64,000 nt of DNA, from positions 124,001-188,000 of the forward strand of contig NC_018945.1 in the NCBI RefSeq assembly GCF_000304475.1. Reading direction: 5' to 3'. Each line of letters begins with the position of its first letter. Within the stretch, counting starts at the first letter, position 1. Below the pieces are notes generated by a model. It saw nothing but the letters and a program-made list of their open reading frames with translations, did no database searches and was not told the origin of the DNA. Positions 19,260-28,716 of this stretch are shown piece by piece. The DNA comes from Kazachstania africana CBS 2517 (Eukaryota; Ascomycota; Saccharomycetes; Saccharomycetales; Saccharomycetaceae). The translations under genes and the position numbers were made by a program.

Positions 19260-19625
19260 TTACTCCCATTTGGAGCGGTCTGTCTTTCTGGCATTGAGCC
19301 ACTGTTTCTTGCACTCCCTGTATGCGTCGAAATAGTCCTTGCAGAGCGACCTGTCGTAGTTGTTGAGTTCCAGACATTTGAAGCTCAGTTGAGCGGATTC
19401 CTGGCATGGATCGTAGTATTTCGTAGGTTGTTTTGTCCTAAACTGGTCCCTGTGGTATGCTGACTCTGGGTCGTCAGGGTAGTACTTAAACTTGGTCGTG
19501 TTCGTTCCTGGGTCCTCCTGCACGAAATTCACCTTCGTCTTGTCTGTGACCAACTTGGGGTCCTGCTCAGGTTCCTTCTTGGACATCGAGACGAATCTTG
19601 GGCTGTTCTGGTTTAGCTTGTACAA
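19260..19625 (-). CDS. COX23: Cox23, twin CX9C mitochondrial protein for cytochrome oxidase assembly
   Basis: The 121-residue protein has the twin CX9C motif exactly: C74-x9-C84 and C95-x9-C105, inside [17 protein letters not shown] and [13 protein letters not shown], which are the Cox23 signatures. Such proteins are trapped in the intermembrane space by Mia40-driven oxidation; Cox23 helps cytochrome c oxidase assembly. A second in-frame ATG at 19586 (MSKKEPEQD) is an alternative start giving 108 residues; the longer form has a slightly basic N terminus but I cannot decide between them. Codons are unusually rich in third-position C and G compared with both neighbours, and the gene lies in a GC-rich island. 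Confidence 0.93.
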   Translation of the reverse strand: MYKLNQNSPRFVSMSKKEPEQDPKLVTDKTKVNFVQEDPGTNTTKFKYYPDDPESAYHRDQFRTKQPTKYYDPCQESAQLSFKCLELNNYDRSLCKDYFDAYRECKKQWLNARKTDRSKWE

Positions 19626-20374
19626 CTAATCATCTGCAATCCACTCAGAGAAATCCGGGACTTCTCTTCTGGCCCTCAGGGAAGCGTTACCCGGCGGGTG
19701 GCTAGGCCACTTCTTCTTCTTCTTCCCAACACTTTACAGCCTTCTAAACACACTGGAAGCCTTCCCATAGACTGTTCCACACGCTCACTTCAGTGGTCTC
19801 TGTCACATTCTCCCATTGCCCAACTCTCGTCACGCTCATCCGTTTCTCTCGATGTGTCTCGCCAACACAGCACCGCTGCCATACAAAACGTGCCATGTAG
19901 TTGCGGTTGATGATGATGGCTGCCAGTCGATAGGGACATGCTGGTAGTCGACTCTGTTGGTGATACTTCCACTGCTTACCAGGAGTTCCTGCCTCTTATA
20001 GTAACAGTTTCCATTTTCATACTAATTACCTTCCCTTTCCGGTAATTTCTACTCTTTCACCATACAAGAATATCGATTTTTCTATTTTTTTACAAAAACT
20101 CAAAACAAAAAAAATTTATCTGAATCATTTTTAGTTTAAAATAAGTCAAGTTGCAATAGCACAAGAATACGTGATTCGAGTCCCCTCCCCGTCTGCTGCA
20201 TCGTGCGTGGGACATCCTTTAGTTACTAATATTCTTTGGTGGTCAAGTAACGTATCTATCTCTCTCGTCGTTCCAGCTTCCTCCTATCAAACAAAAGCCC
20301 CCTTCCCCATCCTATATCAACTTTTTAGTATCGAAAGAACTGTTTCTTTCGTCTGACCCATTCATATCCATATC
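19626..20374. other. GC-rich divergent spacer between COX23 and DMA1
   Basis: This 749-bp spacer separates two divergent genes. Its left 350 bp are about half G+C, unlike the AT-rich right part. It holds a Reb1 site (19687-19694) and, near DMA1, a lone tRNA-type B-box match GATTCGAGTCC (20173-20183) without any tRNA fold. No gene is recognisable. Confidence 0.55.
19687..19694 (+). promoter_or_regulatory. Reb1 site upstream of COX23
   Basis: TTACCCGG is a full Reb1 consensus, 62-69 bp upstream of the COX23 ATG and within the COX23/DMA1 divergent promoter. Confidence 0.55.
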
Positions 20375-21907
20375 ATGTATAACCCGATTTCATTGTCGGG
20401 TAATCCTGACTCAGGGACTCCCCTATCAATAGAAAATAATAATTCAAATGGTAACACCACTACAAATACTCCAACCGCTTCTCCACCGCCATTTGACTCA
20501 AATAACAATCTAAGTAATAGCAGTAGCGCATTGGCCGCGTTTGGTATACAGCCACTTGCTAACAGCAATCCCACAAGATCAAGTGCCGGACTAAACTCCC
20601 TTTTAAGTTCATTTGGAATTAGACAGAATAGCAATGCTGTAGATACAAATCCATTTCGTAACAACGGCACTAACAATGCTAATCTCTTGAATTTGAACAC
20701 TACTAGTACTGTCGTCGATTCAGTCACTCACAATAATACGCCTCTACCAATAACTCTCTCTTTGACTGCCAATCAACAAAATTCAAATAATCTCATCAAT
20801 AATGCAATAACAAACCATATCAGCAATATGACAAATTATGAAAATAATGAACAACTTTATAATGAGCCTTCAACAAATTTGAAAAATTTACGTCATTGGA
20901 TTTATGGGCCTGATCAGTTATCTAATAATAATAATAATAACAATACTAATAACAATAATAATATCACTTTGCATCTTGATTTACCAGAAGATACCGTTTT
21001 ACCGTCATCTATAGATAATGCAACTCTAAGACAAAGAAAGGATAAAAGCGGCATGTTCAGTATTAGATTGACCCCATTTATAGACACCTCACAACAATCA
21101 ACTAATAATCAGGGCCTCTTTTTCGATCCAATCATAAGAACTGCAGGTCCAGGTTCTCAATTAGTTATAGGTCGCTACACCGAAAGAGTACGTGAGGCAA
21201 TCTCAAAACTACCTGACCAATATCATCCCGTCGTCTTCAAATCAAAAGTCATTTCAAGAACGCACGGCTGTTTTAAAGTAGATTCTCAAGGTAATTGGTT
21301 TATTCAAGACGTAAAATCATCAAGTGGTACCTTTTTAAATCATCAACGGCTCTCTCCTGCATCCACTTTATCAAAAGATTATTTGTTACATGATGGTGAT
21401 ATCTTACAATTAGGTATGGATTTTAGAGGCGGTACTGAAGAAATTTATAGATGTGTTAGAATGAGGGTAGAACTTAATAAATCATGGAAACGTAAAGCAA
21501 ACAAATTCAACAAAGAAGCCGTTAAAAGACTTAAATTATTGACAAATTTGATGAATGAAAATGGTATGGATCAAGAAGACTGTTCCATTTGTTTGTCCAA
21601 AATAAAACCATGTCAAGCAATTTTTATCTCTCCTTGTTCTCATAGCTGGCATTTTCATTGTATCAGAAGACTAGTAATGGTGTCTTATCCGCAATTTGTT
21701 TGTCCCAATTGCAGAGCTTCTTGTGATTTAGAAGCTACTTTAGAAAGTGAAGACGGAGAAGAAGATTCCGATTATTTACAAGAGGAAGATCAGTTTGATA
21801 ATAACGATGATAATGATGATAATAACAACAACAATAATGATAATGAGGTTTTGCATCAACTGGGTGTAACATTAGAAGATCCAAAGAATGATATTGATAT
21901 GGAATAA
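20375..21907 (+). CDS. DMA1: Dma1/Dma2-type FHA-RING ubiquitin ligase
   Basis: The 510-residue protein has a disordered N terminus rich in Asn, Ser and Thr with an asparagine run near residue 190, an FHA domain at about 260-345 (VIGRYTE, SKVISRTHG, SSSGTFLN: the phosphothreonine-binding Arg, Ser, His and Asn are all there), and a C3HC4-type RING-H2 at about 403-450 (CSICLSKI ... CSHSWHFHCI ... CPNC). The C terminus is an acidic Asp/Asn repeat. Dma1 and Dma2 are the yeast counterparts of CHFR/RNF8 and act in spindle position control, septin ring function and Cdc34-independent ubiquitination. S. cerevisiae has duplicates DMA1 (YHR115C) and DMA2 (YNL116W); the neighbours COX23 and BZZ1 identify this as the DMA1 position. 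Confidence 0.94.
   Translation: MYNPISLSGNPDSGTPLSIENNNSNGNTTTNTPTASPPPFDSNNNLSNSSSALAAFGIQPLANSNPTRSSAGLNSLLSSFGIRQNSNAVDTNPFRNNGTNNANLLNLNTTSTVVDSVTHNNTPLPITLSLTANQQNSNNLINNAITNHISNMTNYENNEQLYNEPSTNLKNLRHWIYGPDQLSNNNNNNNTNNNNNITLHLDLPEDTVLPSSIDNATLRQRKDKSGMFSIRLTPFIDTSQQSTNNQGLFFDPIIRTAGPGSQLVIGRYTERVREAISKLPDQYHPVVFKSKVISRTHGCFKVDSQGNWFIQDVKSSSGTFLNHQRLSPASTLSKDYLLHDGDILQLGMDFRGGTEEIYRCVRMRVELNKSWKRKANKFNKEAVKRLKLLTNLMNENGMDQEDCSICLSKIKPCQAIFISPCSHSWHFHCIRRLVMVSYPQFVCPNCRASCDLEATLESEDGEEDSDYLQEEDQFDNNDDNDDNNNNNNDNEVLHQLGVTLEDPKNDIDME
20923..20961 (+). repeat. Asn-codon (AAT/AAC) microsatellite inside DMA1
   Basis: An imperfect trinucleotide run of AAT and AAC codons encodes a polyasparagine stretch broken by one Thr. 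A similar Asn/Asp run lies at about 21800-21846 in the same gene. Confidence 0.85.
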
Positions 21908-21998
21908 TCGTTTGATAAATAATCAATTCAACACGCATTAGTATATATATATAGATACATATATATCGTTAGTATTATTTCCCTTTTTCTGTTCATAT

Positions 21999-23807
21999 TT
22001 ATTTACAATAACTTGTTGGTACTAAACCTTTTAGTCCATTCAATTCTCCATAAGTCCATCCACTACCATCATCGCCCTTTATGACTGTGACAACATCACC
22101 CACATTGATACTAATTTCGTCATCACCCTGTGCTACATAGTCAAAAACAACTTCAAGAGTTCTTACATGTTTCCTTCTTGGAGGTGGTACGCTTGGTTTT
22201 GCCCTAACTGGCTCGCCAATTTCAATGTATGATGTAGGAACGACACCTACTGCATGACCTTGAGATAGGTTCTTAATTTTGGTCCACCCAGAACCAGTAT
22301 CGGCTTCAATCACATCAAAGACATCACCGGGCGTAACATCAATTTCATCTGCATCTTGTTTTGCATATGCGTAAAGGACTTTGTTTTTGTTATGGTTACT
22401 TTCAATACTTTGATTTTCATGTTCCGTTTGTGTTGTTGTAGTAGAGGACCTTGTACGTGAGCTAAAGACAGAGATTCTATTAGAATTATTCTGAGAGGTA
22501 CTTGTTGAAGTACCAGCATCAACATTTAGCACATTTTTTTTGAATTTAGAGAAAAGGCCGCCTTTTTTCTTCAATTTTGAGACATCGATATTATCAGTAG
22601 ATAAATCCATCTCTTTAGGGACATTATTTTGAATACTCTCCATCGATACTTCAGCCACTAATTTATTGGTCTCATGCAATGTGAAAGAAGAAATAAATTT
22701 CAAATAATTCTTCAAATTTTCATAAAATTCGTTAGCGTCAAGTGTGTCCTCATTGGATTTCAACTCTTGCTTCTTTTTATTAAACGCTGCCAATTTCTGC
22801 AACTCATCTTGAGTTATATCATTCAACTTGTCGAATTGTTGTTCTGCCTTGGCTAACTCAAGCTTCAAAAATTTAAGTTCCTGAGCACTTGGTACTGTGA
22901 ACGCTTCATCATCATGCCAAATTGGAGAAGGTCTGAATTGATAGTCGCTTGGCTCCTTCCAACTTTTTACATTATGTTTTATGAACATTGCTGTACCAAG
23001 CGATGGTTTGTCTTGCTTAATAACATTGTTTGATGCTGTGAGACGTGAAGTAATACTATCACTAAATTTCTTCTCCACATCACTGGCACTTAGCCAGATA
23101 TTATTCAAGAATAATATTCTCGTCTCATTTAGATCCTGTAAAAGATCAACCACTTCTGGAACATCCTGAAAATAGAATTTGTCCTTGATTCTATTCGCTT
23201 GATTTATCTTTATGAGGTAATTATTTTTACTATTATTCATTGAGACTTCTTTTTCTTGAAGTTTTCTCTTATTTCTATCATTACCAGATTTGGTAGCTTT
23301 ATTTCTCGCATTTTCCATACTTTCGCAAGATTCATCGTATGCCTTTTTGGCTTTCTCAACTTCTACCATGGATATTTTTCTTTTATTTTCCATTTCTTCG
23401 TTGAAGCCATTGATTTTACCCAAGGTCATATCTAACTTCGTGTATAGGCCGTTTAGTTGGGCACAGATTTTGGCCTCAAAGTCATTTCCTAGTTGATTGT
23501 GGTCCTTAGAAACCTGTTCAGTCTGTTTCAAAATTTCATTCCAAGTGACAACAGTAGCTGATTCAACAGAACCGGGTGTCTTTGTTGGGGTCTCACCCAC
23601 AGATAAGGACACAGTAACGTTATTTTTCTTATTGAAATACTCACTTGTCAATGAATTGAGCCTCTCACTATATTCCTTTTCCAATTTTGCTCTTTCTCTG
23701 TAGAATGCTTCTATATCCTTTAACCATTTTATATTCGTATTTACCCATTTATAGGTCTCCTTGAAGGAATCTTTCAACTCGTTACCGATAGATAATTGAT
23801 TGCTCAT
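21999..23807 (-). CDS. BZZ1: Bzz1, F-BAR and twin-SH3 actin regulator
   Basis: The 602-residue protein has an N-terminal F-BAR domain (about 1-270: IGNELKDSFKETYKWV, FYRERAKLEKEYSERL), a coiled-coil region, a Ser/Thr-rich linker and two SH3 domains at about 475-530 (ALYDY-like YAYAKQDADEIDV) and 548-602 (FDYVAQGDDEISI). Length and order match S. cerevisiae Bzz1 (633). Bzz1 is a syndapin-like protein that binds Las17/WASP and helps start actin polymerisation and membrane scission at endocytic sites. It is convergent with DMA1, with only 91 bp between stop codons. Confidence 0.96.
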   Translation of the reverse strand: MSNQLSIGNELKDSFKETYKWVNTNIKWLKDIEAFYRERAKLEKEYSERLNSLTSEYFNKKNNVTVSLSVGETPTKTPGSVESATVVTWNEILKQTEQVSKDHNQLGNDFEAKICAQLNGLYTKLDMTLGKINGFNEEMENKRKISMVEVEKAKKAYDESCESMENARNKATKSGNDRNKRKLQEKEVSMNNSKNNYLIKINQANRIKDKFYFQDVPEVVDLLQDLNETRILFLNNIWLSASDVEKKFSDSITSRLTASNNVIKQDKPSLGTAMFIKHNVKSWKEPSDYQFRPSPIWHDDEAFTVPSAQELKFLKLELAKAEQQFDKLNDITQDELQKLAAFNKKKQELKSNEDTLDANEFYENLKNYLKFISSFTLHETNKLVAEVSMESIQNNVPKEMDLSTDNIDVSKLKKKGGLFSKFKKNVLNVDAGTSTSTSQNNSNRISVFSSRTRSSTTTTQTEHENQSIESNHNKNKVLYAYAKQDADEIDVTPGDVFDVIEADTGSGWTKIKNLSQGHAVGVVPTSYIEIGEPVRAKPSVPPPRRKHVRTLEVVFDYVAQGDDEISINVGDVVTVIKGDDGSGWTYGELNGLKGLVPTSYCK

Positions 23808-24029
23808 GGTGCACTATAAAAACAACGTACACGAGCAATTAGATTTAACCTACAAGTTTTCTTTTATTACCGGCTTGAAAGTGTCAAATTTCAATATCCT
23901 AATATTTATTTTTTCAAGTAGAATAGGAGGAACTTTCATTCAAAAAACTAGTTTTGTATTGTAACGATGTTCTTCAATTGGATGAATTACACAAGAAGTT
24001 GAAACAGCACTTACATTGGGCTTGATCAA

Positions 24030-24848
24030 ATGCAACAACAACAACAACCATCGAATATTACAAGGAGACATGATCCCAGTCATCCTCACCATCATCATCA
24101 ATTGACGGAAGAGCAACAACAATTCCAGTTATTCCAAGAGTCATTACCAAAGATTAACAGACTAGTGTATCAAATGCTACTTAATGAAATCATTCCTACT
24201 TCTATATCAGTTCAAAATAGGCTCGACGAGTCTGACGATAATAGTGACGCTGAACAATTGAAAAAGCTGAGCATAAGTGAAAAACCTGTCGTACCTTCAC
24301 ATAAATTGGTGAGTCAAATGCATGAAATAAAAAATGAAGGGAGATATAACAATATTCTTGAACGTATAAGGACGATTGGCTTCAAATTGGGGTGCAAGAT
24401 CGCTGATTTGCTGGTGTTCGCAAATAATCCAAATTTAAATTTTAGAGATATGGATCTCTTAGCTATAATGAAATTTGTCTGTAGAGACGTATGGAAATTG
24501 GTGTTTGGGAAACAAATAGACAATTTGAAGACCAATCATAGGGGGACTTTTTATTTGATAGATTATAGTTATCAGCCGATCAAGAATTTTGCTCTCAATG
24601 ACGACACAAATAAGCTCAGTGCGGAAGAATTAGAGAAGAAAGAACTAAAATCAGTTGAACCATTCTTAGAGCTGCCAGTAGGTATAATTAAAGGTGTATT
24701 AGAGGCTCTGGGGTATAATGCGAAGGAGACGATCTGCTTGGCCACATATATAGATTTGCCAAATGAAGATGCATCTCATTATGGATTTTCCAAAGGGATA
24801 AGCTTCCACGTGCAAGTCACGAATACCACCCGTCAGCAGCAACCGTAG
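24030..24848 (+). CDS. TRS33: Trs33, TRAPP complex subunit
   Basis: The 272-residue protein begins with a glutamine/histidine-rich low-complexity stretch (five consecutive CAA/CAG codons) and then a TRAPP-Bet3 fold of the TRAPPC6 type: FQESLPKINRLVYQMLLNEI, the helix IGFKLGCKIADLLVF, and the C-terminal LELPVGIIKGVLEALGY with a following beta strand that carries the CLATYIDL and GFSKGISFHVQV segments. Trs33 is a small subunit shared by TRAPP complexes that activate Ypt1/Ypt31 in ER-Golgi and Golgi traffic. In S. cerevisiae it is YOR115C; here it joins the chromosome VIII-like and chromosome XIV-like blocks. Confidence 0.93.
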   Translation: MQQQQQPSNITRRHDPSHPHHHHQLTEEQQQFQLFQESLPKINRLVYQMLLNEIIPTSISVQNRLDESDDNSDAEQLKKLSISEKPVVPSHKLVSQMHEIKNEGRYNNILERIRTIGFKLGCKIADLLVFANNPNLNFRDMDLLAIMKFVCRDVWKLVFGKQIDNLKTNHRGTFYLIDYSYQPIKNFALNDDTNKLSAEELEKKELKSVEPFLELPVGIIKGVLEALGYNAKETICLATYIDLPNEDASHYGFSKGISFHVQVTNTTRQQQP

Positions 24849-24953
24849 CTTTGAAATAACATATTCCTACTGTACAATATTAACTCATATATACACTTAT
24901 ATATATATAGTGGCGTATGTTTCTATATTACAAGGCCTTTACAACAAGAGCAT

Positions 24954-25427
24954 TCACTTCTTGGATTTTTTATTTTTCTTCAAACTAGCTTTGAACATCT
25001 TGTCTAACTCATAATCATCATCATCGTTTTCATTTTCCTGCAATTTTTCCTCCTCAGCTGTTCTCTTTTTATCACCGAACACCATTCTACCTTTATTTAA
25101 TGTCTTCATATGTATGGTATCCTCGTCAGCTACTGTCTTACCTTGTTTCAAAGTGGTAAAACTGACATTTGACGTTACTACTTTGTTCATCATTGGTTTC
25201 TTCTTCAAAAACTTCTTGGTTATCTTCTTCTTTGGGTCATTATTCGTTACAGTAGAATTGGTGGTATACCATTCAGAATTATCGTGGAATTTGCTATTAT
25301 TAGTCCTGGAATTTACGGATGCACTTCTCGAGCTATCAGCACTTGTCGTCGACGCATCGTCGTTCGAGAACTTCATGAACTTCATATTCATGACCCTGTT
25401 AGATAGCTTACCAGTAACATTACTCAT
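24954..25427 (-). CDS. MPP6: Mpp6, nuclear exosome cofactor
   Basis: The 157-residue, strongly basic protein starts with VTGKLSNRVMNMKFMKF, the diagnostic Mpp6 N-terminal motif that contacts Rrp6/Mtr4 in the exosome. The middle is low complexity; a GRMVFGDKKR segment corresponds to the family's exosome-binding GRKTFGD motif, and the C terminus has DDYELDKMFKASLKKNKK. Mpp6 promotes degradation and processing of nuclear RNAs including pre-rRNA and cryptic transcripts. S. cerevisiae Mpp6 (YNR024W) is 186 residues. A near-PAC sequence (CTCATCGA) lies about 55 bp upstream, weakly suggesting ribosome-biogenesis-type control. Confidence 0.92.
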   Translation of the reverse strand: MSNVTGKLSNRVMNMKFMKFSNDDASTTSADSSRSASVNSRTNNSKFHDNSEWYTTNSTVTNNDPKKKITKKFLKKKPMMNKVVTSNVSFTTLKQGKTVADEDTIHMKTLNKGRMVFGDKKRTAEEEKLQENENDDDDYELDKMFKASLKKNKKSKK

Positions 25428-25583
25428 CTTTACAGTATGTTATTACGTTATATTCGTACTACTTCAAGTAACTTCAAGCTCATCGATGTGATGAATTTTT
25501 TTTAATTTCGCTTTAGTATATTTTGATATTGAAACTATTCAGTGTACTGTTGGTTTATTCACAGTTAGAAAAACGCATTCAAG

Positions 25584-25976
25584 ATGTTCAGGCCCACCCG
25601 ATTATGTCTGAGTGCTACATCGAAGCGAATCAAGAGAGTTAAAGTGCAACTACTGAAGGATTTCCCGCAGTTTCAGCTTTCGAAAGGTCAAGTTACAGAC
25701 GTCAAACCTTCCCTTATGAGGAACTACTTGCATAATTTCAATGGTGCTAGATATATACTTAAGGATACCGACGTAGACACGGTATTGCTGAAGAGCTACA
25801 AGGTCAATGAAGCCAGTACACAGAAAGATCAACAACCGGCTGCAAAACTGATGTCTAAAGCCCAAGTAAAAGAAGGGAGAGCTTTGGAAAAAATGCTAGG
25901 TAAGCCCAGGGAGAAGAAAGTGCTGGATAACGATATCTCTTTGAAAGATGTATATATTCCTGGTTTAGATGCATAG
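25584..25976 (+). CDS. MRPL50: Mrpl50, mitochondrial ribosomal protein bL9m
   Basis: The 130-residue protein has a basic mitochondrial presequence ([18 protein letters not shown]), then [41 protein letters not shown], the bL9-type N domain of yeast Mrpl50. S. cerevisiae Mrpl50 (YNR022C) is 139 residues. The product belongs to the large subunit of the mitochondrial ribosome. It is divergent from MPP6 with a 156-bp spacer and is followed by ATP23 on the same strand after only 85 bp. SNF12 and YNR021W, present around it in S. cerevisiae, are missing. Confidence 0.93.
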   Translation: MFRPTRLCLSATSKRIKRVKVQLLKDFPQFQLSKGQVTDVKPSLMRNYLHNFNGARYILKDTDVDTVLLKSYKVNEASTQKDQQPAAKLMSKAQVKEGRALEKMLGKPREKKVLDNDISLKDVYIPGLDA

Positions 25977-26061
25977 ACCTTTGTAATGACTTGTATATAA
26001 TATGGTTTAAATATGGAAAGAAAAAATAAACATCGAGAAAACTAATCGAGGAACCAACCAA

Positions 26062-26796
26062 ATGAAAGATCAAGAGGGTCAGGAACCTCTTACGATCCAA
26101 GCTTCCTCACATGGCTTTGAGTGGTGGAGAAAAAAGTTTCAATACACCACAGGACTTGGGCTCACACCTGAACTGAAGCAAGAATATGAAAGGGACTTCA
26201 AATTTATTGCTCAAAATAAAAAATGTAAGACTTGCTACAACGATAGAGATTGGATTCTAAACTATTCGCCTACCGTGACCTTTTTGATAAAACAAATTTA
26301 TAAGCTCGAAGAAAGCAAAAACAGTATAGTCGACCGTGGTAATCTACTCAAGTTCAATTCGAGCAAAATAATCTGCGAATCTTGTCCAGACTGGAAGAGT
26401 GGTGGATTCCACCCTGAAATAGGAATACTGCTGTGTCACAATCGACTTCGGGATAAATGGCATCTAGAGGATACGTTGGCTCATGAATTGATCCACTGGT
26501 TTGACAATTTAAGATGGGATGTGGACTGGACAAATCTGAAACATCATGCTTGTTCAGAGATAAGGGCTTCTTCTTTGAGTGGAGAGTGTCGATTCTGGCA
26601 AGAGTTTAAAAGACGTGGTTTCAATACTGGGTTTGAACTGAACAGAGGCCATCAAAATTGTGTTAAAAGGAGGGCTCTCTTAAGTGTCATGGGGAACCCA
26701 AATTGTCCCTCTAAGGAACATGCTGAGAAAGTTGTCGAAGAAGTTTGGGAAACATGCTTCAATGACACAAGACCATTTGATGAAATATATAGGTGA
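26062..26796 (+). CDS. ATP23: Atp23, mitochondrial intermembrane-space metalloprotease and ATP synthase chaperone
   Basis: The 244-residue protein carries the zinc-protease motif HELIH at 141-145, in the family context LAHELIHWFDNLRWDVDW. Conserved cysteine pairs CKTC (55-58) and CESC (105-108) and later cysteines fit oxidative import by Mia40. Atp23 processes the presequence of Atp6 and, independent of protease activity, helps assemble the Fo sector. S. cerevisiae Atp23 (YNR020C) is 227 residues. It is convergent with ARE2 across 75 bp. Confidence 0.96.
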   Translation: MKDQEGQEPLTIQASSHGFEWWRKKFQYTTGLGLTPELKQEYERDFKFIAQNKKCKTCYNDRDWILNYSPTVTFLIKQIYKLEESKNSIVDRGNLLKFNSSKIICESCPDWKSGGFHPEIGILLCHNRLRDKWHLEDTLAHELIHWFDNLRWDVDWTNLKHHACSEIRASSLSGECRFWQEFKRRGFNTGFELNRGHQNCVKRRALLSVMGNPNCPSKEHAEKVVEEVWETCFNDTRPFDEIYR

Positions 26797-26871
26797 TAGG
26801 AAGTGATTAGATTAATAGCATAAATTTTCTTGTATATATTGTTTATTCTTTTTTATGATAAATATGAATGT

Positions 26872-28716
26872 CTAAATTGTTAGATATAATGTGCACATGA
26901 CACTTGGGCCAGTGCAAATACCTAACCAAAAAACTACGTTACCAAAAACGGTCTTCTTTTTTAGGAATTTGGTGTTGGTCAATGAAACTAATGGTAATTG
27001 GAGCATCTGGAAAAAGAATAAGTAAAACCTCAATCTTTTAAAGATGACATACATTGCCAATTCATGAACGACCGAACTAATACAAAATGTCATAAAAGTT
27101 GCTTGAGACTTTGACAACTTCATTGAACTAATAGAACTGTGATAGACATGTCTTAGTAAAAATTTGTGAACAGGAACATTCCAAATTCTCGAGAATTCAG
27201 CCCATGTCACACAGTTCCACCAGTCCCCATAAAAGTATCTGTCCCCGAACAATGTTAATTCAGCAATACAATTCAAAATAGCGTCCCATATTAGATAGAA
27301 GACTAATAAATACATGACAATGAAACTGGGTACAATATCAATCATCAGTCCGACCCATTTAGAAAATCTGTCAAGCACAGATGTCCAAGGTGAGTTTCTG
27401 ACGGCCAAACATCTAATGGCAACAGGATACATAAAAACTTGTGCATTTACAACCATAATAAAGATAGTACCAAATATTGCGACTATTTTTTCCACAACGT
27501 AATCCCATCTAATTTTTTTCGTTCTTGGATATTCTATTTGATAGACCACTGTTGGGAACATGGTAAACATAAAGAAATTTTTAATATTGATATTTTGGGG
27601 AAATTTCTCCAAAATTGATTGTGAATTGATTTCAAAATTACAAAAATCTATCGATTTTGTCAATGTTTCAATGATTTCATCTTTTTGTTCAGAAGCTTCA
27701 TCATGACTATCTTTTAGCTTCTGTAAAGCGTTTTTGGAATATTGTAGTTCTTCATGAATGGACCACAAATATCCATTATAAAATGAAAACGAATGAAGTT
27801 TCATTAGAAGTACCAAAGAATGTAGGAATAGGAAAATTTTCCCTATCCAATGGAGATTTAAAACGTGTTCTGGTAAGTAAATAAAGAAGCAGAGGTATGC
27901 AACCTCGTAAAGACTGACCAATTTCCAACCAGACCTATTCCAACTCAGTACATTATTTTTACAAAGCCAATGAATAATGAATCCAAAGTAAATCGCCAAA
28001 TACATTACTAAATCCGCAGCTGCAATCACTATCAGATCCGTCAGCATAATTTCTACTATAGCCCATTCTTTCAAAGAACGGTTGGTTTGTCCATAATAGT
28101 CTACAATTGTCTTTAGCACACCGAACCCAATCATCATCCAAAGAACAACGTAAAGGCCCGAGAAGCTGGCCGTAACTTTCGTATCAATGATCTCCTCTTG
28201 TTCTACATCCGAAGATGATGGAGATGAATTAAGAGGTGTCGAATTAGTATATTTTCTTTTTAACTTCTTAATTTTGGCACGTTCTTTTGTTCTAATTTGT
28301 CTTTCCATTGTAGGACCTTCAAAGTGTAATTGGAAGGGCTCATTGACCGCACCATCTAGAATACTAGGCCGTAGTTCGAAATTGACATCTTCGAAATAGG
28401 AGATCACATCTTTTGTTTGATTTGCAGTATTAATTGCACGATATCTCAATTTGTAGCGTTGCTTGATCTCCATAACATGTTTCTCGAAAAGCTCCTGCTG
28501 AGATTTTGAATGCTTTATATCAGAAGAATACTTCAATGGAGGCTCCAATTCAGTGACACTAGTATTGGTGTCCTCGGAGACAGTTGTGGCATCTAGGTCA
28601 AAATTCTTATAGGATCCAGTATCTTGTGTAATTGACGACCTTCTATTGGGATTCTGTGGAGAGTTTAATCGCTGAATTTTCTTGAACTTAGAATCTGTCA
28701 AGATATTTTCCGTCAT
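26872..28716 (-). CDS. ARE2: Are2/Are1, acyl-CoA:sterol acyltransferase
   Basis: The 614-residue, multi-pass ER protein belongs to the MBOAT/ACAT family: a hydrophilic N terminus of about 190 residues, then about eight or nine membrane segments. The ACAT signature FYGDWWN is at about 496-502 and the catalytic histidine lies in VVHELAM at about 552. The enzyme esterifies ergosterol and precursors with acyl-CoA for storage in lipid droplets. S. cerevisiae has duplicates ARE1 (YCR048W) and ARE2 (YNR019W, 642 residues); neighbours ATP23 and RCF2 identify this as the ARE2 position. Confidence 0.95.
   Translation of the reverse strand: MTENILTDSKFKKIQRLNSPQNPNRRSSITQDTGSYKNFDLDATTVSEDTNTSVTELEPPLKYSSDIKHSKSQQELFEKHVMEIKQRYKLRYRAINTANQTKDVISYFEDVNFELRPSILDGAVNEPFQLHFEGPTMERQIRTKERAKIKKLKRKYTNSTPLNSSPSSSDVEQEEIIDTKVTASFSGLYVVLWMMIGFGVLKTIVDYYGQTNRSLKEWAIVEIMLTDLIVIAAADLVMYLAIYFGFIIHWLCKNNVLSWNRSGWKLVSLYEVAYLCFFIYLPEHVLNLHWIGKIFLFLHSLVLLMKLHSFSFYNGYLWSIHEELQYSKNALQKLKDSHDEASEQKDEIIETLTKSIDFCNFEINSQSILEKFPQNINIKNFFMFTMFPTVVYQIEYPRTKKIRWDYVVEKIVAIFGTIFIMVVNAQVFMYPVAIRCLAVRNSPWTSVLDRFSKWVGLMIDIVPSFIVMYLLVFYLIWDAILNCIAELTLFGDRYFYGDWWNCVTWAEFSRIWNVPVHKFLLRHVYHSSISSMKLSKSQATFMTFCISSVVHELAMYVIFKRLRFYLFFFQMLQLPLVSLTNTKFLKKKTVFGNVVFWLGICTGPSVMCTLYLTI

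Noticed and set aside
20161..20240. Possible tRNA gene around a B-box-like sequence
   Set aside because: The bases around the loop do not form a T-stem, there is no A-box at the right distance, and no acceptor stem can be drawn.
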